From: Luzula sylvatica
Taxonomy: Eukaryota > Streptophyta > Magnoliopsida > Poales > Juncaceae
DNA: 64,000 bases
Direction: 5' to 3'
NCBI GenBank assembly: GCA_946800325.1
Contig: OX326956.1
Coordinates: 46,453,552 to 46,517,551, forward strand
Each line of letters begins with the position of its first letter. Position 1 is the first letter of the stretch. Below are positions 1-12,810 of the stretch, in pieces. The notes beneath the pieces are model-generated. The model searched no databases and was not told the DNA's origin. It saw only the letters and a list, made by a program, of their open reading frames with translations. Made by a program: the position numbers and the translations under genes.

Positions 1-640
1 CGCCTAAATCCTTTGTCGTTACAAGAAATATAACGTGGCTCCCACTAACCTTCATGTGTACACAAAGTTTCCATTCGTTCCAACAATGTTATAACTGTTT
101 ATAACTTCGTCAAAACGAATATTCCAATTCCGAGAAGCATTCTTTAATCCATCATATGGATCGTTAAAGCATGCATATCCTATTCCGATTCTTATGAATC
201 GACAAAAACCGTAAAGTTGTGTCAAGTACACATCCTTTCATAAAATTTCTGTCAAGAAATTCGGTTTTGATATCCATTTTGCCACATCACATAGTCATAA
301 TACGCGACCATGGCAAGCAGAATTTCGAGAATGGGAAATCATGGCAACATGCGAAAACGTTTCTTCATAGTCCGACTATGAATTGCATGAAACTCTTCGC
401 AAAAAGCCTCGCTTTACATATATGCGTATTCCTATCCATGTAGGTTCTTTATCTTGAAAAAACCCACTCACATTTCACGGGTCTAACCCAGAAAGTGATG
501 AAATCAAGTTCTGAACTTGATAATTTACATGGATCGAATCTCAGATTTCATGACACCATGTCATGTGGAATAAACTTTTCATAGCATCCTTGTAGGATAT
601 CGAATCATCATATGATTTCGATCTATCATCATTAGCCACG
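1..640 (-). pseudogene. Ty1/copia reverse transcriptase, decayed, cut by left window edge
   Basis: The minus strand, read across several frames, gives a recognisable copia reverse transcriptase. Near plus 340-372 it reads DYEETFSHVAM, the decayed form of the family's YDETFSPVA motif. Further left are blocks matching the usual order: a vestige of the W-Q-M-D-V-K-T-A-F-L stretch, then ASRNWNIRFDE, then VSGSHVIFLV near the left edge. Stops and frameshifts interrupt every frame, so this is not a working gene. The catalytic YVDD motif and RNase H would lie outside the window. The order, with integrase upstream on the same strand, is diagnostic for copia rather than gypsy elements. Confidence 0.85.
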
Positions 641-1745
641 ATAAATCCATATTTACCGGCTTATGATATAGCCTACTCGATCTACGAAAAATTCCTTTGT
701 GTGTTCGACTTGCGTTCATCAACTCTTGATGAAGCCATGTCAACTTTCATCGGTACAATGTTCATTTTCAGATCTCGAACTCTTTTGAGATTTATTCTAC
801 TCCCACTAGCCCGCATAGAGATAAATGACACCAAGTTCCAAACTTGTGCGCATCTAGTCCTCCTCCAAGAAGGCATCTCTTCGAGCCACGAAAATCTCAT
901 TTTCGTCGGGACGTTAGAACTAATACCCTTTAGTTTCCTTAAGGATAAACGAACAATTTCCAGATTTGGGATTGAGTTTAACCGAAACAAATTTCGAAAT
1001 ACACTCACATCCTCAAATCTGTACAAGTGACAACTTCGGAACCATTCCGATCCATATCTCATATGGCGTCTTTTGTACCGATTAGAAGGTTTATGTTCCA
1101 TATCTTATATGCAACCATTTATTAGTGCCGCTGTCTCAAGGGCGTATCCCCAAAATATTTTCGGGAGATCCTATTGACTTATCATTTATCGAACCATGTC
1201 CAACATGCGTTCATTTCCTCTTTTCGGACACATCTCAATGTTCCGAATAAAGGCAATCGTGAAACGATTCCACAATCATAAATGATCATCAATATTCATA
1301 ACTCAAATATCGCCTCTTCGATCCTATCGAAAGGTTTAGCTCAAATACTCGCCTTCTCGATCCTATCGAAAAGCTTTGATTTTCTTGCTTAGTTGATTTC
1401 GTATTTCGTTTTTGAAACTCTTTGAACCTTTCAAAAGTCTCCGTTTCGGCACGCATTAAATATATATTTTCATATCTACTTTAACCGTCCATAAACATAA
1501 CAAAATACTGATAGCCTCCTCTTGCCTCGGAACTTATCGGATCATCTACATGTGAATGTAAGTTCCAATAATTCGTTGGATCTTTCTCCAACCATTGGAG
1601 AATGATGCCCTTTGTCGTCTTGCCTAATAAATAAGTATCGCATTAATCAATCGAATCTAATTCGAATGATTCTAGCAATCCATCATATGGAATCTAGATA
1701 CGCGAATCTCGTTTATATGGCCAAGACGGCAATGCCAAAAGAAGC
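641..1745 (-). pseudogene. Ty1/copia GAG-pre-integrase and integrase domains, decayed
   Basis: The minus strand reads WHCRLGHIN at plus 1711-1737, which is the H-x5-H part of the GAG-pre-integrase/zinc region of copia integrases. Leftwards come SFKNEIRNQLSKKIKAFR, matching the FKEFKNEVEKQLGKSIKTLRSDRGGE region, then KTPYEIWIGMVPKL at about 1040-1080. After that come LKETKGY and RPDENEIFVARRDAFLEED at about 870-955, the end of integrase and the linker to reverse transcriptase. Many in-frame stops and frame changes show long decay. The 139-codon open frame at 682-1101 on this strand is a wrong-frame reading of the same DNA. Confidence 0.88.
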
Positions 1746-3330
1746 AATCAACTACTAGGTTTAATCCTCCTCGGATTTCACCATTTTTGAGTCATTAGTT
1801 TGGACAACTCCTTGTCCGAACTTTCTGTTTGGAAAACATTTTCCCAAAATACCCTTAGAGATACATTTCTTTCGATCCCGCTTTTGAATTACAAGGACAT
1901 CCACGCATCTATATGCATTGGATTCCTCGGATACTCCGAGCATCTCCAATTCAAATTTAAATCGCATCTCATGCAATTCAGGATCGACTTATCTATCGAA
2001 TGCATATGATATTCGGTCACGACGATCAAATCTCATACCATCAACACACGAGTGTTAATCCAAGACCCATAAGGCGTCTCAAAATTAACCTACTCTTTGA
2101 GCCGCATCGAACCATTCAACGCGCTCTAGCTCTTGAAACTATTTCATGAGCGTTGTGTTTTACTTTCATATACACCCGAATTCTCAAAACAATTTTGAGA
2201 AATTTGCGTCTATACATGCCACCACAAGGCACGTAATATCGTTCGATTCCTTCTTAAAGTTTATCGAACCCGGCTTTCTCTAAAGCCATAGCATAGAGCC
2301 CCGAATCTACCATTTCCGTGTCCAACACGTTCCTTTAAGTCTAAGAACTATTCTTTGACTATCAAGGTTAATAACGGTAATTCCGGCCCAAAAGCCATCT
2401 ATTATATCGATCTCATCGATATATTTGGTGTTGCTTGAAAACATAATTCTAAACGGATGATGAAGATTAACTCCTAACCGTGCGTACTTAATCTATATGC
2501 TTATATGATGAATATATGAATGTGTTATTTTTATCGAATCGATAACCCTCATACCGATACGGGACTCCAAGTCCATAACACTCAAGACCCATATTTTACG
2601 ATCCTCCCACAAGTTGCTTTGGCAGACGAGTGGGATCTCGCTATTTAGGTAGGATTATATCCAATCGCATCCAATGCGACTCTCGAACCTTTATATGATT
2701 TCGGTGATGGATCGTATCCTATACAATCTCAGTTCCGTGTGTGCATCCTATCTATGCCCCGAACTTCCAATCAAGTCGGCTTTGGCCTCAACCCTTACTG
2801 GCTTGAACGGTTAAGTCACAACCATACTCATCGTATCGTTCAAATAAACTACTAATAAGTCGGCTTTGGCCTTAACCCTTATCAGTCCCTATTTAACGCT
2901 TGCCACCCCGTCGATGACTACAATAACCCATGTCGGCTTTGGCCTTAACCCATGTGAGACGTAGTACCGATCATAGTGGTTGTGAATATGGAAGGCATTT
3001 CCATGACTTAAATATTATGAGCGATCATGCCATTGCATGTTTCTAAATTCATGACATAATCATATTATATCACTATCACAAGATTTGTAAATGCATATGA
3101 TTTATTTAGGGAGATTAATTATTCTAAATAATTAATTATCTAATATGATAGAATGTTGGATGCCGATCAAATCGATATAAAGAACTCAAAATTCCGAGCT
3201 TCGTAGCCAAAGTTATCGCGAAAACAAAAAACAACATCCAGAGAAGGGTCCGTTATAACGGACTTCCCCATCCGTTGTAACGCAAGGGCCGTGGGGCGCG
3301 AGAAAACCTCGCCCGGGACGCGTCCGGGGC
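1746..3330 (-). other. Copia gag/protease side, not recognisable
   Basis: By position this should hold gag and protease of the copia element, between the integrase remnant and the leader. I find no zinc knuckle or protease motif I would defend, and every frame is broken. A short phrase reading GTCGGCTTTGGCC followed by TTAACCC or TCAACCC occurs three times between about 2774 and 2952 in a loose direct-repeat arrangement. A GC-rich patch lies at about 3240-3350 in otherwise AT-rich DNA. Confidence 0.4.
3248..3285. repeat. Pair of 16-bp quasi-palindromes 22 bp apart in copia leader
   Basis: GTCCGTTATAACGGAC at 3248-3263 is a perfect 16-bp palindrome. A degenerate second copy, ATCCGTTGTAACGCAA, starts at 3270, exactly 22 bp later. 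The same motif class with the same 22-bp spacing recurs in the LTR at 54315-55237. Role unknown. Confidence 0.6.
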
Positions 3331-3360
3331 GCCAAAAACTGCCCCGGAGCGGCAGAAAAA

Positions 3361-3905
3361 CTGTTTTTCTGCACCCTTTCGATATTTCATTAGAACGACA
3401 CTAATACTTCGCTCAAATGAAATATATTACAACATGAAAGTTCTAGATAATCTCATTATCTAACTAACCCAATTTGAACCATTCAAATCGAAATTTTCTA
3501 CTGAACGTTATACCAGTTTTAGTAAAATACGAACAAATGAAAAGGTAAGTTTATCCAATAGACACCTTTTCAACAAGAAAACTACAGACACCTTTTCAGT
3601 ATTCTGTTGAAACAAAAATATTAAATTATTCCAACCGACTTTTAACGTGAATGAAAGTTCTAGATAATCTTATTATCTAACTAACCCAATTGGATTGGAC
3701 TCAATTGGAGTTTCTATGCGACATATACGGACGTTTTAGTCTCTGTATGTCAAACAGTCGCACCCTTTCAGTATTTCATAAAAACGACACTGATAATTCG
3801 TTCAAATGAAAACACTTTCTGTATCAAAGTCATAGATAATCTCATTATCTAACTACGCCAATTTGATCCAATCAATTTGGAGTTTCCCACTGAAACTTAT
3901 CTTAG
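3361..3905 (-). repeat. Leader subrepeats shared with the LTR of the same copia element
   Basis: A block containing GCACCCTTTC, AACGACACT and the dyad TAGATAAT-n-ATTATCTA occurs at about 3371-3500 and again at about 3757-3880. A further dyad lies near 3660. The same block lies inside the LTR at about 4855-5095. Each dyad is followed by a phrase like ACCCAATTTGA. The leader therefore carries copies of LTR-type sequence, which makes it unusually long and repetitive. Confidence 0.7.
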
Positions 3906-4178
3906 TTTTACTCACTGTTTCGTATTCTAATTTTCTGCAGATTTTGCCGTTTCTTCCGTTTTCGCTCGTTTTTGAAACGATAAATCCTGAAACCTTTTCA
4001 CGATAATTCCTAGATACTCTCAATCAACTTTTGATCGATCTCTAGCGAATTTCACTTGTGATTTTAACGGAATTTGACTTTCTCTATATGTAACATCATG
4101 CAAACGGGTACGAACTTTGATAACCCGTGCGTATATCTAATATACGACTATGATTCGACCCTCGAATCGATGGTGATC

Positions 4179-4190
4179 GCTCTGATACCA
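4179..4190 (-). other. Primer binding site of copia element (tRNA-iMet type)
   Basis: The minus strand reads TGGTATCAGAGC, the standard plant LTR-retrotransposon primer binding site complementary to the 3' end of initiator methionine tRNA. It lies one base inside the LTR boundary at 4192, so it fixes both the orientation of the element and which LTR this is (5'). Confidence 0.93.
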
Positions 4191-4191
4191 C

Positions 4192-5175
4192 TGTTGGGGA
4201 ATATCCTCGACCCCGGGCCCGCGCAGCGGAATGAAGGCCCGGTCCGATTCCCCGATTCCCGAGATCACGCCACGACTTCGAGGGTACGATGCAATTAGAA
4301 GGACAGATTCATACCGGTGCAAAATTGATTGCACTCGAAGGGTTGATCGCTGCCTTCTATCTCCTGTCACGTTGGTGACAATCCGCGCGTCCCACACCAC
4401 GCGTCTTTCACCGTTTGTTGACTTCGCCGATTCGCTTGATTTCGTCTCCGACTGAATTCACGCGTCCGAATCGATCACAACTGAAAGAGCCTCAGAAGTT
4501 GCTCCTCTACGTGTATCCACCTTGAGTCGCAAGACGTCGGTCACGGATGCACCTGCCTAGACGATGCACCGGTGAACTTGCTCGATCGAATTGATTCTCT
4601 ATTTCTCTCTCTTTGCATCTTTTCACTCACGAAAGATCAAATCTGAATTTGCTCTTTTTAGTGTCTTTGGCAGAATGATTACTTAGTTAAGATGAGAGAT
4701 AAAATCCTATTTATATCTAATAGGATCAGGATTAGCCAAAAGGCATGTATATCCAATATACACCCTCTCACACAGAAAAATGCATGAACCTGGTCAGTAT
4801 TCTGTTCAGACGAAATTGATAAATTTCTCTGACAGGAAATCAACCAACACGAAAGTTGTAGATAATCTTATTATCTACACGACCCAATTTGGCCCAGCCC
4901 AATTGGAGTTCGTATGCAAAAGTTATGACTGTTTTACTAACTGTATGTCATACTGTTGCACCCTTTCGGTATTTCACAGAAACGACACTTATACTTCATT
5001 CATATGAAATATATTTCTACATGAAGGTTATAGATAATCTAATTATCTATCTTACCCAATTTGAACCATTCAAATCAGATTTTCCTACATGAAAGTTATG
5101 GCTACGAATGTACGACTACATTCGTTTATCCTTGTGTACACTTTTACGGTTGATCCTGAAACTGTATTTCCTTCA
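4192..5175 (-). mobile_element. 5' LTR of Ty1/copia element, complete (984 bp)
   Basis: In element orientation the LTR begins TGAAGGAAATA (plus 5175 leftwards) and ends TATTCCCCAACA (plus 4192), so it has TG...CA ends with the primer binding site directly downstream. The start matches the start of the other LTR in this window (TGAAGGAAATA at 54315), which confirms the right boundary. A GC-rich stretch near 4205-4225 resembles a block near the end of that second LTR. The base after the LTR, 5176, is already intact satellite, so the element sits in the array. By the usual 5-bp copia target duplication, TTTAC (5176-5180) is the predicted target sequence. Confidence 0.9.
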
Positions 5176-8100
5176 TTTACTACATAACTTTTCACCAAAT
5201 TTTGCAAACACTAAGAAATTTCGTTTTTCGATTCATAACAATCTTTTAACGCTCTGAAGAGTCCAAATAACGTGGTTTTGAGAAGGTTAGGATCGAATAT
5301 TTTATTACGTAACTTTTCACCAAATTGTACAAACACTAAGAAAGTTTTCTTTTCGATTCATAGCAATCTTTTAGCATTTTGAGGAGTTCAAATAACGTGT
5401 TTTTAGATCATTTGTATCGTATCTTTTACTACATAACTTTTCATCAAATTTTACAAACACTAAGATAGTTTGTTTTTCGATTCATAACAAACTTTTAACG
5501 CTCCGAGGAACCCAAGTAATGTGTTTTTGAGATGGTTTGGATCGAATCTTTTACGACGTAACTTCTCACCAAATTGTACAAACAATAAGAAACTTTTCTT
5601 TTCGATTCATCGCAATCTTTTTACGTTTTGAAGAGTTCAAATAACGTGTTTTTAGATCATTTGTATCGTATCTTTTACTACATAACTATGCATCAAATTT
5701 TACAAACACTAAGATAGTTTGTTTTTTGATTCATAACAATCTTTTAATGCTCTGAGGAGTCCAAATAACGTGTTTTTGAGATGGTTTTGATCGAATCTTT
5801 TACTACGTAACTTTGCATCAAATTGTACAAACATTAAGAAAGTTTTCTATTCGATTCATAGCAATCATTTTACGCTTTGAGGAATTCAAAATAACGTGTT
5901 TTTAGATCGTTTGTATCGTATCTTTTACTACAGTACTTTTCACCAAATTTTACAAACACTGAGAAAGTTTGTTTTTCGATTCATAACATTCTTTTAACGC
6001 TCTCAGGAGTCCAAATAACGTGTTTTTGAGATGGTTTGGATCGAATCTCTTACTGCGTAACTTTTCACCAAATTGTACAAACACTAAGAAAGTTTCCGTT
6101 TCGATTCATAGGAATCTTTTGACGCTTTGATGAGTTAAAAAATAACGTGTTTTTAGATCATTTGTATGGTAACTTTTACCACATAACGTTTCACCAAATT
6201 TTACAAACACTAAGAAAGTTTGTTTTTCGATTCATAACAATCTTTTAACGCTCCGAGGAACCCAAATAATGTGTTTTTAAGATGGTTTGGATCGAATCTT
6301 TTACGACGTAACTTTTCACCAAATTGCACAAACACTAAGAAAGTTTTCTTTTCTATTCATAGGAATCTTTTTACGCTTTGATGAGTTCAAAATAATGTGT
6401 TTTTAGATCATTTGCACGGTATCTTTTACTACATAGCTTTTCACCAAACTTACGAACACTAAGAAAGTTTGTTTTTCGATTCATAACAATCTTTTAACGC
6501 TCCAAGGTACCCAAAGAATGTGTTTTTGAGATGGTTTGGATATAATCTTTTACGACGTAACTTTTCACCAAATTGTGCAAACACTAAGAAAGTTTTCTTT
6601 TTGATTCATCGCAATCTTTTTACGTTTTGAGGAGTTAAAATAACGTGTTTTTAGGTCATTTGTACCGTATACATATCTTTGCATCAAATTGTACAAACAC
6701 TAACATAGTTTGTTTTTCGATTCAAAACAATCTTTTAATGCTCTGAGGAGTCCAAATAACGTGTTCTTGAGATGGTTTTGATCGAATCTTTAACTACGTA
6801 ACTTTTCATCAAATTGTACAAACACTAAGAAAGTTTTCTTTTCGATTCATATCAATCATTTTACGATTTGAGGAATTCAAATAACGTGTTTTTAGGTCGT
6901 TTGTATCATATATTTTACTACATTACTTTTCACCAAATTTTACAAACACTAAGAAAGTTTGTTTTTCGATTCATAACATTTTTTTAACGCTCTCAGGAGT
7001 CCAAATCACTTGTTTTTGAGATGGTTTGGATCGAATCTTTTACTACGTAACTTTTCACCAAATTTTACAAACACCAACAAAGTTCGTTTTTCAATTCATC
7101 GCAATCTTTTTACATTTCGAGGAGTTCGAATAACGTGTTTTTAGATCGTTTGTATCGTATCTTTTACTACATGACTTTTCACCAAATTTTACGAACACTA
7201 AGAAAGTTTGTTTTTTGATTCATAATCCTTTAACGCTTTGATGAGTCCGAATAACGTGTTTCTGAGATGGTTTGGATCGAATGTCTTATTACGTAAATTT
7301 TGACCAAATTGTACAAACACTAAGAAAGTTTTATTTTCGATTCATAGCAATCGTTTAACTCTTTGAAGAGGTCAAATAACGAGTTTTTAGATCATTTGTA
7401 TCATATCTGTTACTACATAACTTTTAACCAAATTTTACAAACACTAAGAAAATTTGTTTTTCGATTCAAAACAATATTTTAAGGCTCTGAGGAGTCCAAA
7501 TTACGTGCTATTGAGATGGTTTAGATTGAATGGTTTACTACAAAACTTTTGACCAAATTGTGCAAACACTAAGAAAGTATTCTTTACGATACATAGCAAT
7601 ATTTTAACGTTTTGAGGAGTTCAAATAACGTGTTTTTAGATCATTTGTATCGTATCTTTTACTACATAACTTTGCATCAAATTTTACAAACACTAAGATA
7701 GTTTGTTTTTCGATTCATAACAATCTTTTAATGCTATAAGGAGTCCAAATAACGTGTTTTTGAGATGGTTTTGATCGAATCTTTTACTAAATAACTTTTC
7801 ATCAAATTGTACAAACACTATGAAAGTTTCCTTTTCGATTCATAGCAATCATTTTACGCTTTGAGGAATTCAAAATAACGTGTTTTTATATCATTTGTAT
7901 CATACTACCTTACTTTTCACCAAATTTTACAAACACTAACAAAGTTTGTTTTTCGATTCATAACATTCTTTTAACGCTCTCAGGAGTCCAAATAACTTGT
8001 TTTTGAGATGGTTTGGATCGAATCTTTTACTACGTAACTTTTCAGCAAACTTTACAAACACCAACAAAGTTTGTTTTTCAATTCATCGCAATCTTTTTAC

Positions 8101-11100
8101 GTTTCGGGGAGTTCAAATAACGTGTTTTTAGATCGTTTGTATCGTATCTTTTACTACATAACTTTTCACCAAATTTTACAAACACTAAGAAAGTTTGTTT
8201 TTCGAATCATAATCTTTTAACGCTTTGAGGAGTCCAAATAACATGTTTTTGAGATGGTTTGGATCGAATGTTTTACTACATAACTTTTGACCAAATTGTA
8301 CAAACTCTAAGAAAGTTTTAATTTCGATTCATAGCAATCTTTTAACTCTTTGAAGAGTTCAAATAACGTGTTTTTAGATCATTTGTATCATATCTTTTAC
8401 TACATAACTTTTAACCAAATTTTACAAACACTAAGAAAAATTGTTGTTCGATTCACAACAATCTTTTAACGCTCTGAGGAGTCCAAATTACGTGCTTTTG
8501 AGATGGTTTGGATCGAATGTTTTACTACAAAACTTTTGACCAAATTTTACAAACACTAAGAAAGTTTTCTTTACGATACATAGCAATCTTTTAACGCTTT
8601 GAAGGGTTCAAATAACGTGTTTTTAGATCATTTGTATGGTATCTTTTTCTACATAACTTTTAACCAAATTTTACAAACACTAAGAAAAATTGTTGTTCGA
8701 TTCACAACAATCTTTTAACGCTCTGAGAAGTCCAAATTACGTTCTTTTGAGATGGTTTGGATCGAATATTTTACTACAAAAATTTTGACCAAATTGTACA
8801 AACACTAAGAAAGCTTTCTTTACGATACATAGCAATCTTTTAACGCTTTGAAGGGTTCAAATAACGTATTTTTAGATCATTTGTATGGTATCTTTTACTA
8901 AATAACTTTTCGCCAAATTTTACAAACACTAAGAAAGTTTGTTTTTTGATTCATAACAATCTTTTAACGCTCCGAGGAACCCAAATAATGTGTTTTTGAG
9001 ATGGTTTGGATCGAATCTTTTACGACGTAACTTTTCACCAAATTGTACAAACACTAAGAAAGTTTTCTTTTCGAATCATCGCAATCTTTTTACGTTTTGA
9101 GGAGTTCAAATAACGTGTTTTTAGATCATTTGTACCGTATGTTTTACTACATAACTTTGCTTCATATTTTACAAACACAAAGATAGCTGGTTTTTCGATT
9201 CAAAACAATCTTTTAATGCTCTGAGGAGTCCAGATAACAGGTTTTTGAGATGGATTTTATTGAATCTTTTACTACGTAACGTTTCATCAAATTGTACACA
9301 CACTAAGAAAGTTTTCTTTTCGATTCATAGCAATCATTTTACGCTTTGAGGAGTTCAAAATAACGTGTTTTTAGATCATTTGTACCATATCTTTTACTAC
9401 ATAACTTTGCATCAAATTTTACAAACACTAAGATAGTTTGTTTTTCGATTCAAAACAATCTTTTAATGCTCTGAGGAGTCCAAATAAGGTGTTTTTGAGA
9501 TGGTTTTGATCGAATATTTTCCAACGTAACTTTTCATCAAATTGTACAAACACTAAGCAAGTTTTCTTTTCGATTCATAACAATCTTTTAATGCTCTAAG
9601 GATTCCAAATAACGTGTTTTTCAGATGGTTTTGATCGAATCTTTTACTACGTAACTTTTCATGAAATTGTACAAACACTAGGAAAGTTTTCTTTTCGATT
9701 CATTGCAATCATTTTACGCTTTGAGGAATTCAAAATAAGGTGTTTTTATATCATTTGTATCGTATCGTTTACTACATTACTTTTCACCAAATTTTACAAA
9801 CACTAAGAAAGTTTGTTTTTCGATTCATAACATTCTTTTAACGCTCTCAGGAGTCAAAATAACGTGTTTTTGAGATGGTTTGGATCGAATCTTTTACTAC
9901 GTAACTTTTCACCAAATTTTACAAACACCAACAAAGTTTGTTTTTCAATTCATAACAATCTTTTTATGCTTTAATGAGATCAAATAACGTGTTTTTAGAT
10001 CATTTGTATCATATCTTTTACTATATAAGTTTTCACCAAATTTTACAAACACTAAGAAAGTTTGTTTTTCGATTCATAATCTTTTAATGCTTTGAGGAGT
10101 CCAACAAACGTGTTTTTGATATGGTTTGGATCGAATGTTTTACTACGTACCTTTTGACCAAATTGTACAAACACTAAGAAAGTTTTATTTCCGATTCATA
10201 GCAATCTTTTAACTCTTTGATGAGTTCAAATAACGTGTTTTTAGATCATTTGTATCATATCTTTTACTACATAACTTTTATCCAAATTTTACAAACACTA
10301 AGAAAAATTGTTGTTCGATTCACAACAATCTTTTTACGCTCTGAGGAGTCCAAATTACGTGCTTTTAAGATGGTTTGGATCTAATGTTTTACTACAAAAC
10401 TTTTGACCAAATTGTACAAACACTAACAAAGTTTTCTTTACGATACATATCAATCTTTTAATGCTTTGAAGGGTTCAAATAACGTGGTTTTAGATCATTT
10501 GTATGGTATCTTTTACGAAATAACTTTTCACCAAATATTACAAACACTAAGAAAGTTTGTTTTTCGATTCATAACAATCTTTTTACGCTCCGAGGAACCG
10601 AAATAATGTGTTTTTTGAGATGGTTTGGATCGAATCTTTTTCTACGTAACTTTTCATCAAATTTCACAGACTCTAAGAAAGTTTTCTTTTCGCTTCATAG
10701 GATTCTTTTTACGCTTTGAGGAGTTCAAAATAACGTGTTTATAGATCATTTGTACGGTATCTTTTACTACATAACTTTTCACCCAATTTTACAAACACTG
10801 CGAAAGTTTGTTTTTCGATTCACAACAATCTTTTAACGCTCTGAGGAACCCAAATAATGTGTTTTTGAGTTGGTTTGGATCGAATATTTTACGACGTAAC
10901 TTTTCACCAAATTGTGCAAACACTAAGAAAGTTTTCTTTTCGATTCATAGGAATCTTTTTACGCTTTGAGGAATTCAAATAACGTGTTTTTAGATCTTTT
11001 GTATCATATTTTTTACTACATTACTTTTCACCAAATTTTACAAACACTAAGAAAGTTTGTTTTTCGATTCATAACATTCTTTTAACGCTCTCAGGAGTCC

Positions 11101-12810
11101 ATATAACGTGTTTTTGAAATGGAGTGGATCGAATCTTGTACTACGTAACTTTTCACCAAATTGTACTAACACAAAAAAAGTTTTCTTTTCAATTCATCGC
11201 AATCTTTTTACGTTTCGAGAAGTTCAAATAATTCATTTTTAGATCGTTTGTATCGTATCATTTACTGCATAACTTTTCACCAAATTGTACAAACACTAAG
11301 AAAGTTTGTTTTTCGATTCATAACAATCTTTTAACGCTCTCAGGAGTCCAAATAACATGTTTTTTAGATGGTTTGGATCGATTCTTTTACTACGCAACTT
11401 TTCACCAAATTGTACAAACACTAAGAAAGTTTTCTTTTCGATTCATAGCAATCTTTTTATGCTTTGAGGAGTTCAAATAACTTGTTTTTTGATCATTTCA
11501 ATCATATCTTTTACTACATAACTTTTCGCCAAATTTTACAAACACTAAGAAATTTTGTGTTTCGATTCAAAACAATCTTTTAAGTCTCTGAAGAGTCCAA
11601 ATAACGTGGTTTTGAGATGGTTAGGATCGAATGTTTTACTACATAACTTTTCACCAAATTGTACTAACACTAAGAAAGTTTTCTTTTCGATTCATTGCAA
11701 TCTTTTAACGTTTTGAGGAGTTCAAATAACGTGTTTTTAGATCATTTGTATCGTACCGTTTACTACATAACTTTGCATCAAATATTACAAACACTAAGAT
11801 AGTTTGTTTTTCGATTCATAACAATCTTTTAACGCGCTAAGGAGTCCAAATAACGTGTTTTTGAGATGGTTTTGATCGAATCTTTTACTACGTACCTTTT
11901 AAAGAAAGTTTTCTTTTCGATTCATAGCAATCATTTTACGGTTTGAGGAATTCAAAATAACGTGTTTTTATATCGTTTGTAGTATCTTTCACTACATTAC
12001 TTTTCACCAAATTTTACAAACACTATATAGAAAGTTTGTTTTTTGAATCATAACATTCTTTTTAACGCTCCGAGGAGTATAAATAACGTGTTTTGGGATG
12101 GTTTCGATCGAATATTTTGCTACGTAACTTTTCACCAAATTTCACAAACACTAAGAAAGTTTTTTTTTTCGATTCATAGAAATGTTTTTATGCTTTGAGG
12201 AGTTCAAAATAACGTGTTTTTAGATCATTTGTATTGTATCTTTTACTACATAACTTTTCACCAAATTTTACAAACACTAAGAAAGTCTGTTTTTCGATTC
12301 ATAACAACCTTTTAACGCTCCGAGGAACCAAGATAATGTGTTTTTGAGATGGTTTGGATCGAATCTTTAACGACGTAACTTTTCACCAAATTGTATAAAC
12401 AAACACTAAGAAATTTTCTTTTCGATTCATCGAAATCTTTTTACTTTTTGAGGAGTTCAAATAACGTATTTTTAGATCATTTGTATCGTATCTTTTACTA
12501 CATAACTTTGCATCAAATTTTATAAACACTAAGATAGTTTGTTTTTCGATTCATAAGAATTTTTTAATACTCTGAGGTGTCCAAATAACGTGTTTTTGAG
12601 ATGGTTTTGATCGAATCTTTTACTACGTAACTTTTCATCAAATTGTACAAACACTAAGAAAGTTTTCTTTTCGATTCATAGCAATCATTTTACGCTTTGA
12701 GGAATTCAAAATAACGTGTTTTTAGATCATTTGTATCGTATCGTTTACTACATTACTTTTCACCAAATTTTACAAACACTATGAAAGTTTGTTTTTCGAT
12801 TAATAACATT
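5176..12810 (+). repeat. Duplication copy 1 within the array (holds the un-amplified HOR progenitor)
   Basis: From 5181 rightwards the sequence matches 17230 onwards at an offset of 12049, sharing rare variants such as TTTTGCAAACAC, ACTTCTCACC and AACCCAAGTAATG. Further right it matches 37915 to about 40300 at an offset of 27520, dropping to about 27490 after a 31-bp deletion in copy 2. Relative to this copy, copy 2 lacks one segment of about 991 bp (8 monomers, about 5.75-6.74 kb) and one monomer of 125 bp near 7.68-7.80 kb. Copy 1 holds only one HOR-equivalent, at 7800-9659. Confidence 0.85.
7800..9659 (+). repeat. Single-copy progenitor of the 15-monomer HOR
   Basis: This 1860-bp segment is colinear with HOR unit H1 (18733-20593) at a constant offset of 10933. 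It includes the diagnostic ACTATGAAAGTTTCC start, CAGCAAACTTTACAAAC, the short monomer lacking part of the CATAACAATC region, the doubled GAAAAATTGTTGTTCG monomers, and the recombinant last monomer with GCTCTAAGGATTCC. After 9659 the next monomer starts CATGAAATTGTAC and carries ACTAGGAAAG rather than ACTATGAAAG, so the unit is present once here. Joining its end to its start gives exactly the junction found between units in the amplified array. Confidence 0.85.

Noticed and set aside
701..1030. 109-codon plus-strand frame
   Set aside because: Antisense to the copia integrase remnant, with no recognisable domain.
682..1101. 139-codon open frame on the minus strand as a gene
   Set aside because: It is in the wrong frame. 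The neighbouring frames give decayed copia integrase phrases (KTPYEIWIG, LKETKGY), so this is a shadow.
5176..5400. Truncation of the LTR by the satellite
   Set aside because: The LTR has its expected TG start (shared with the LTR at 54315), so the boundary is an element end, not a break.
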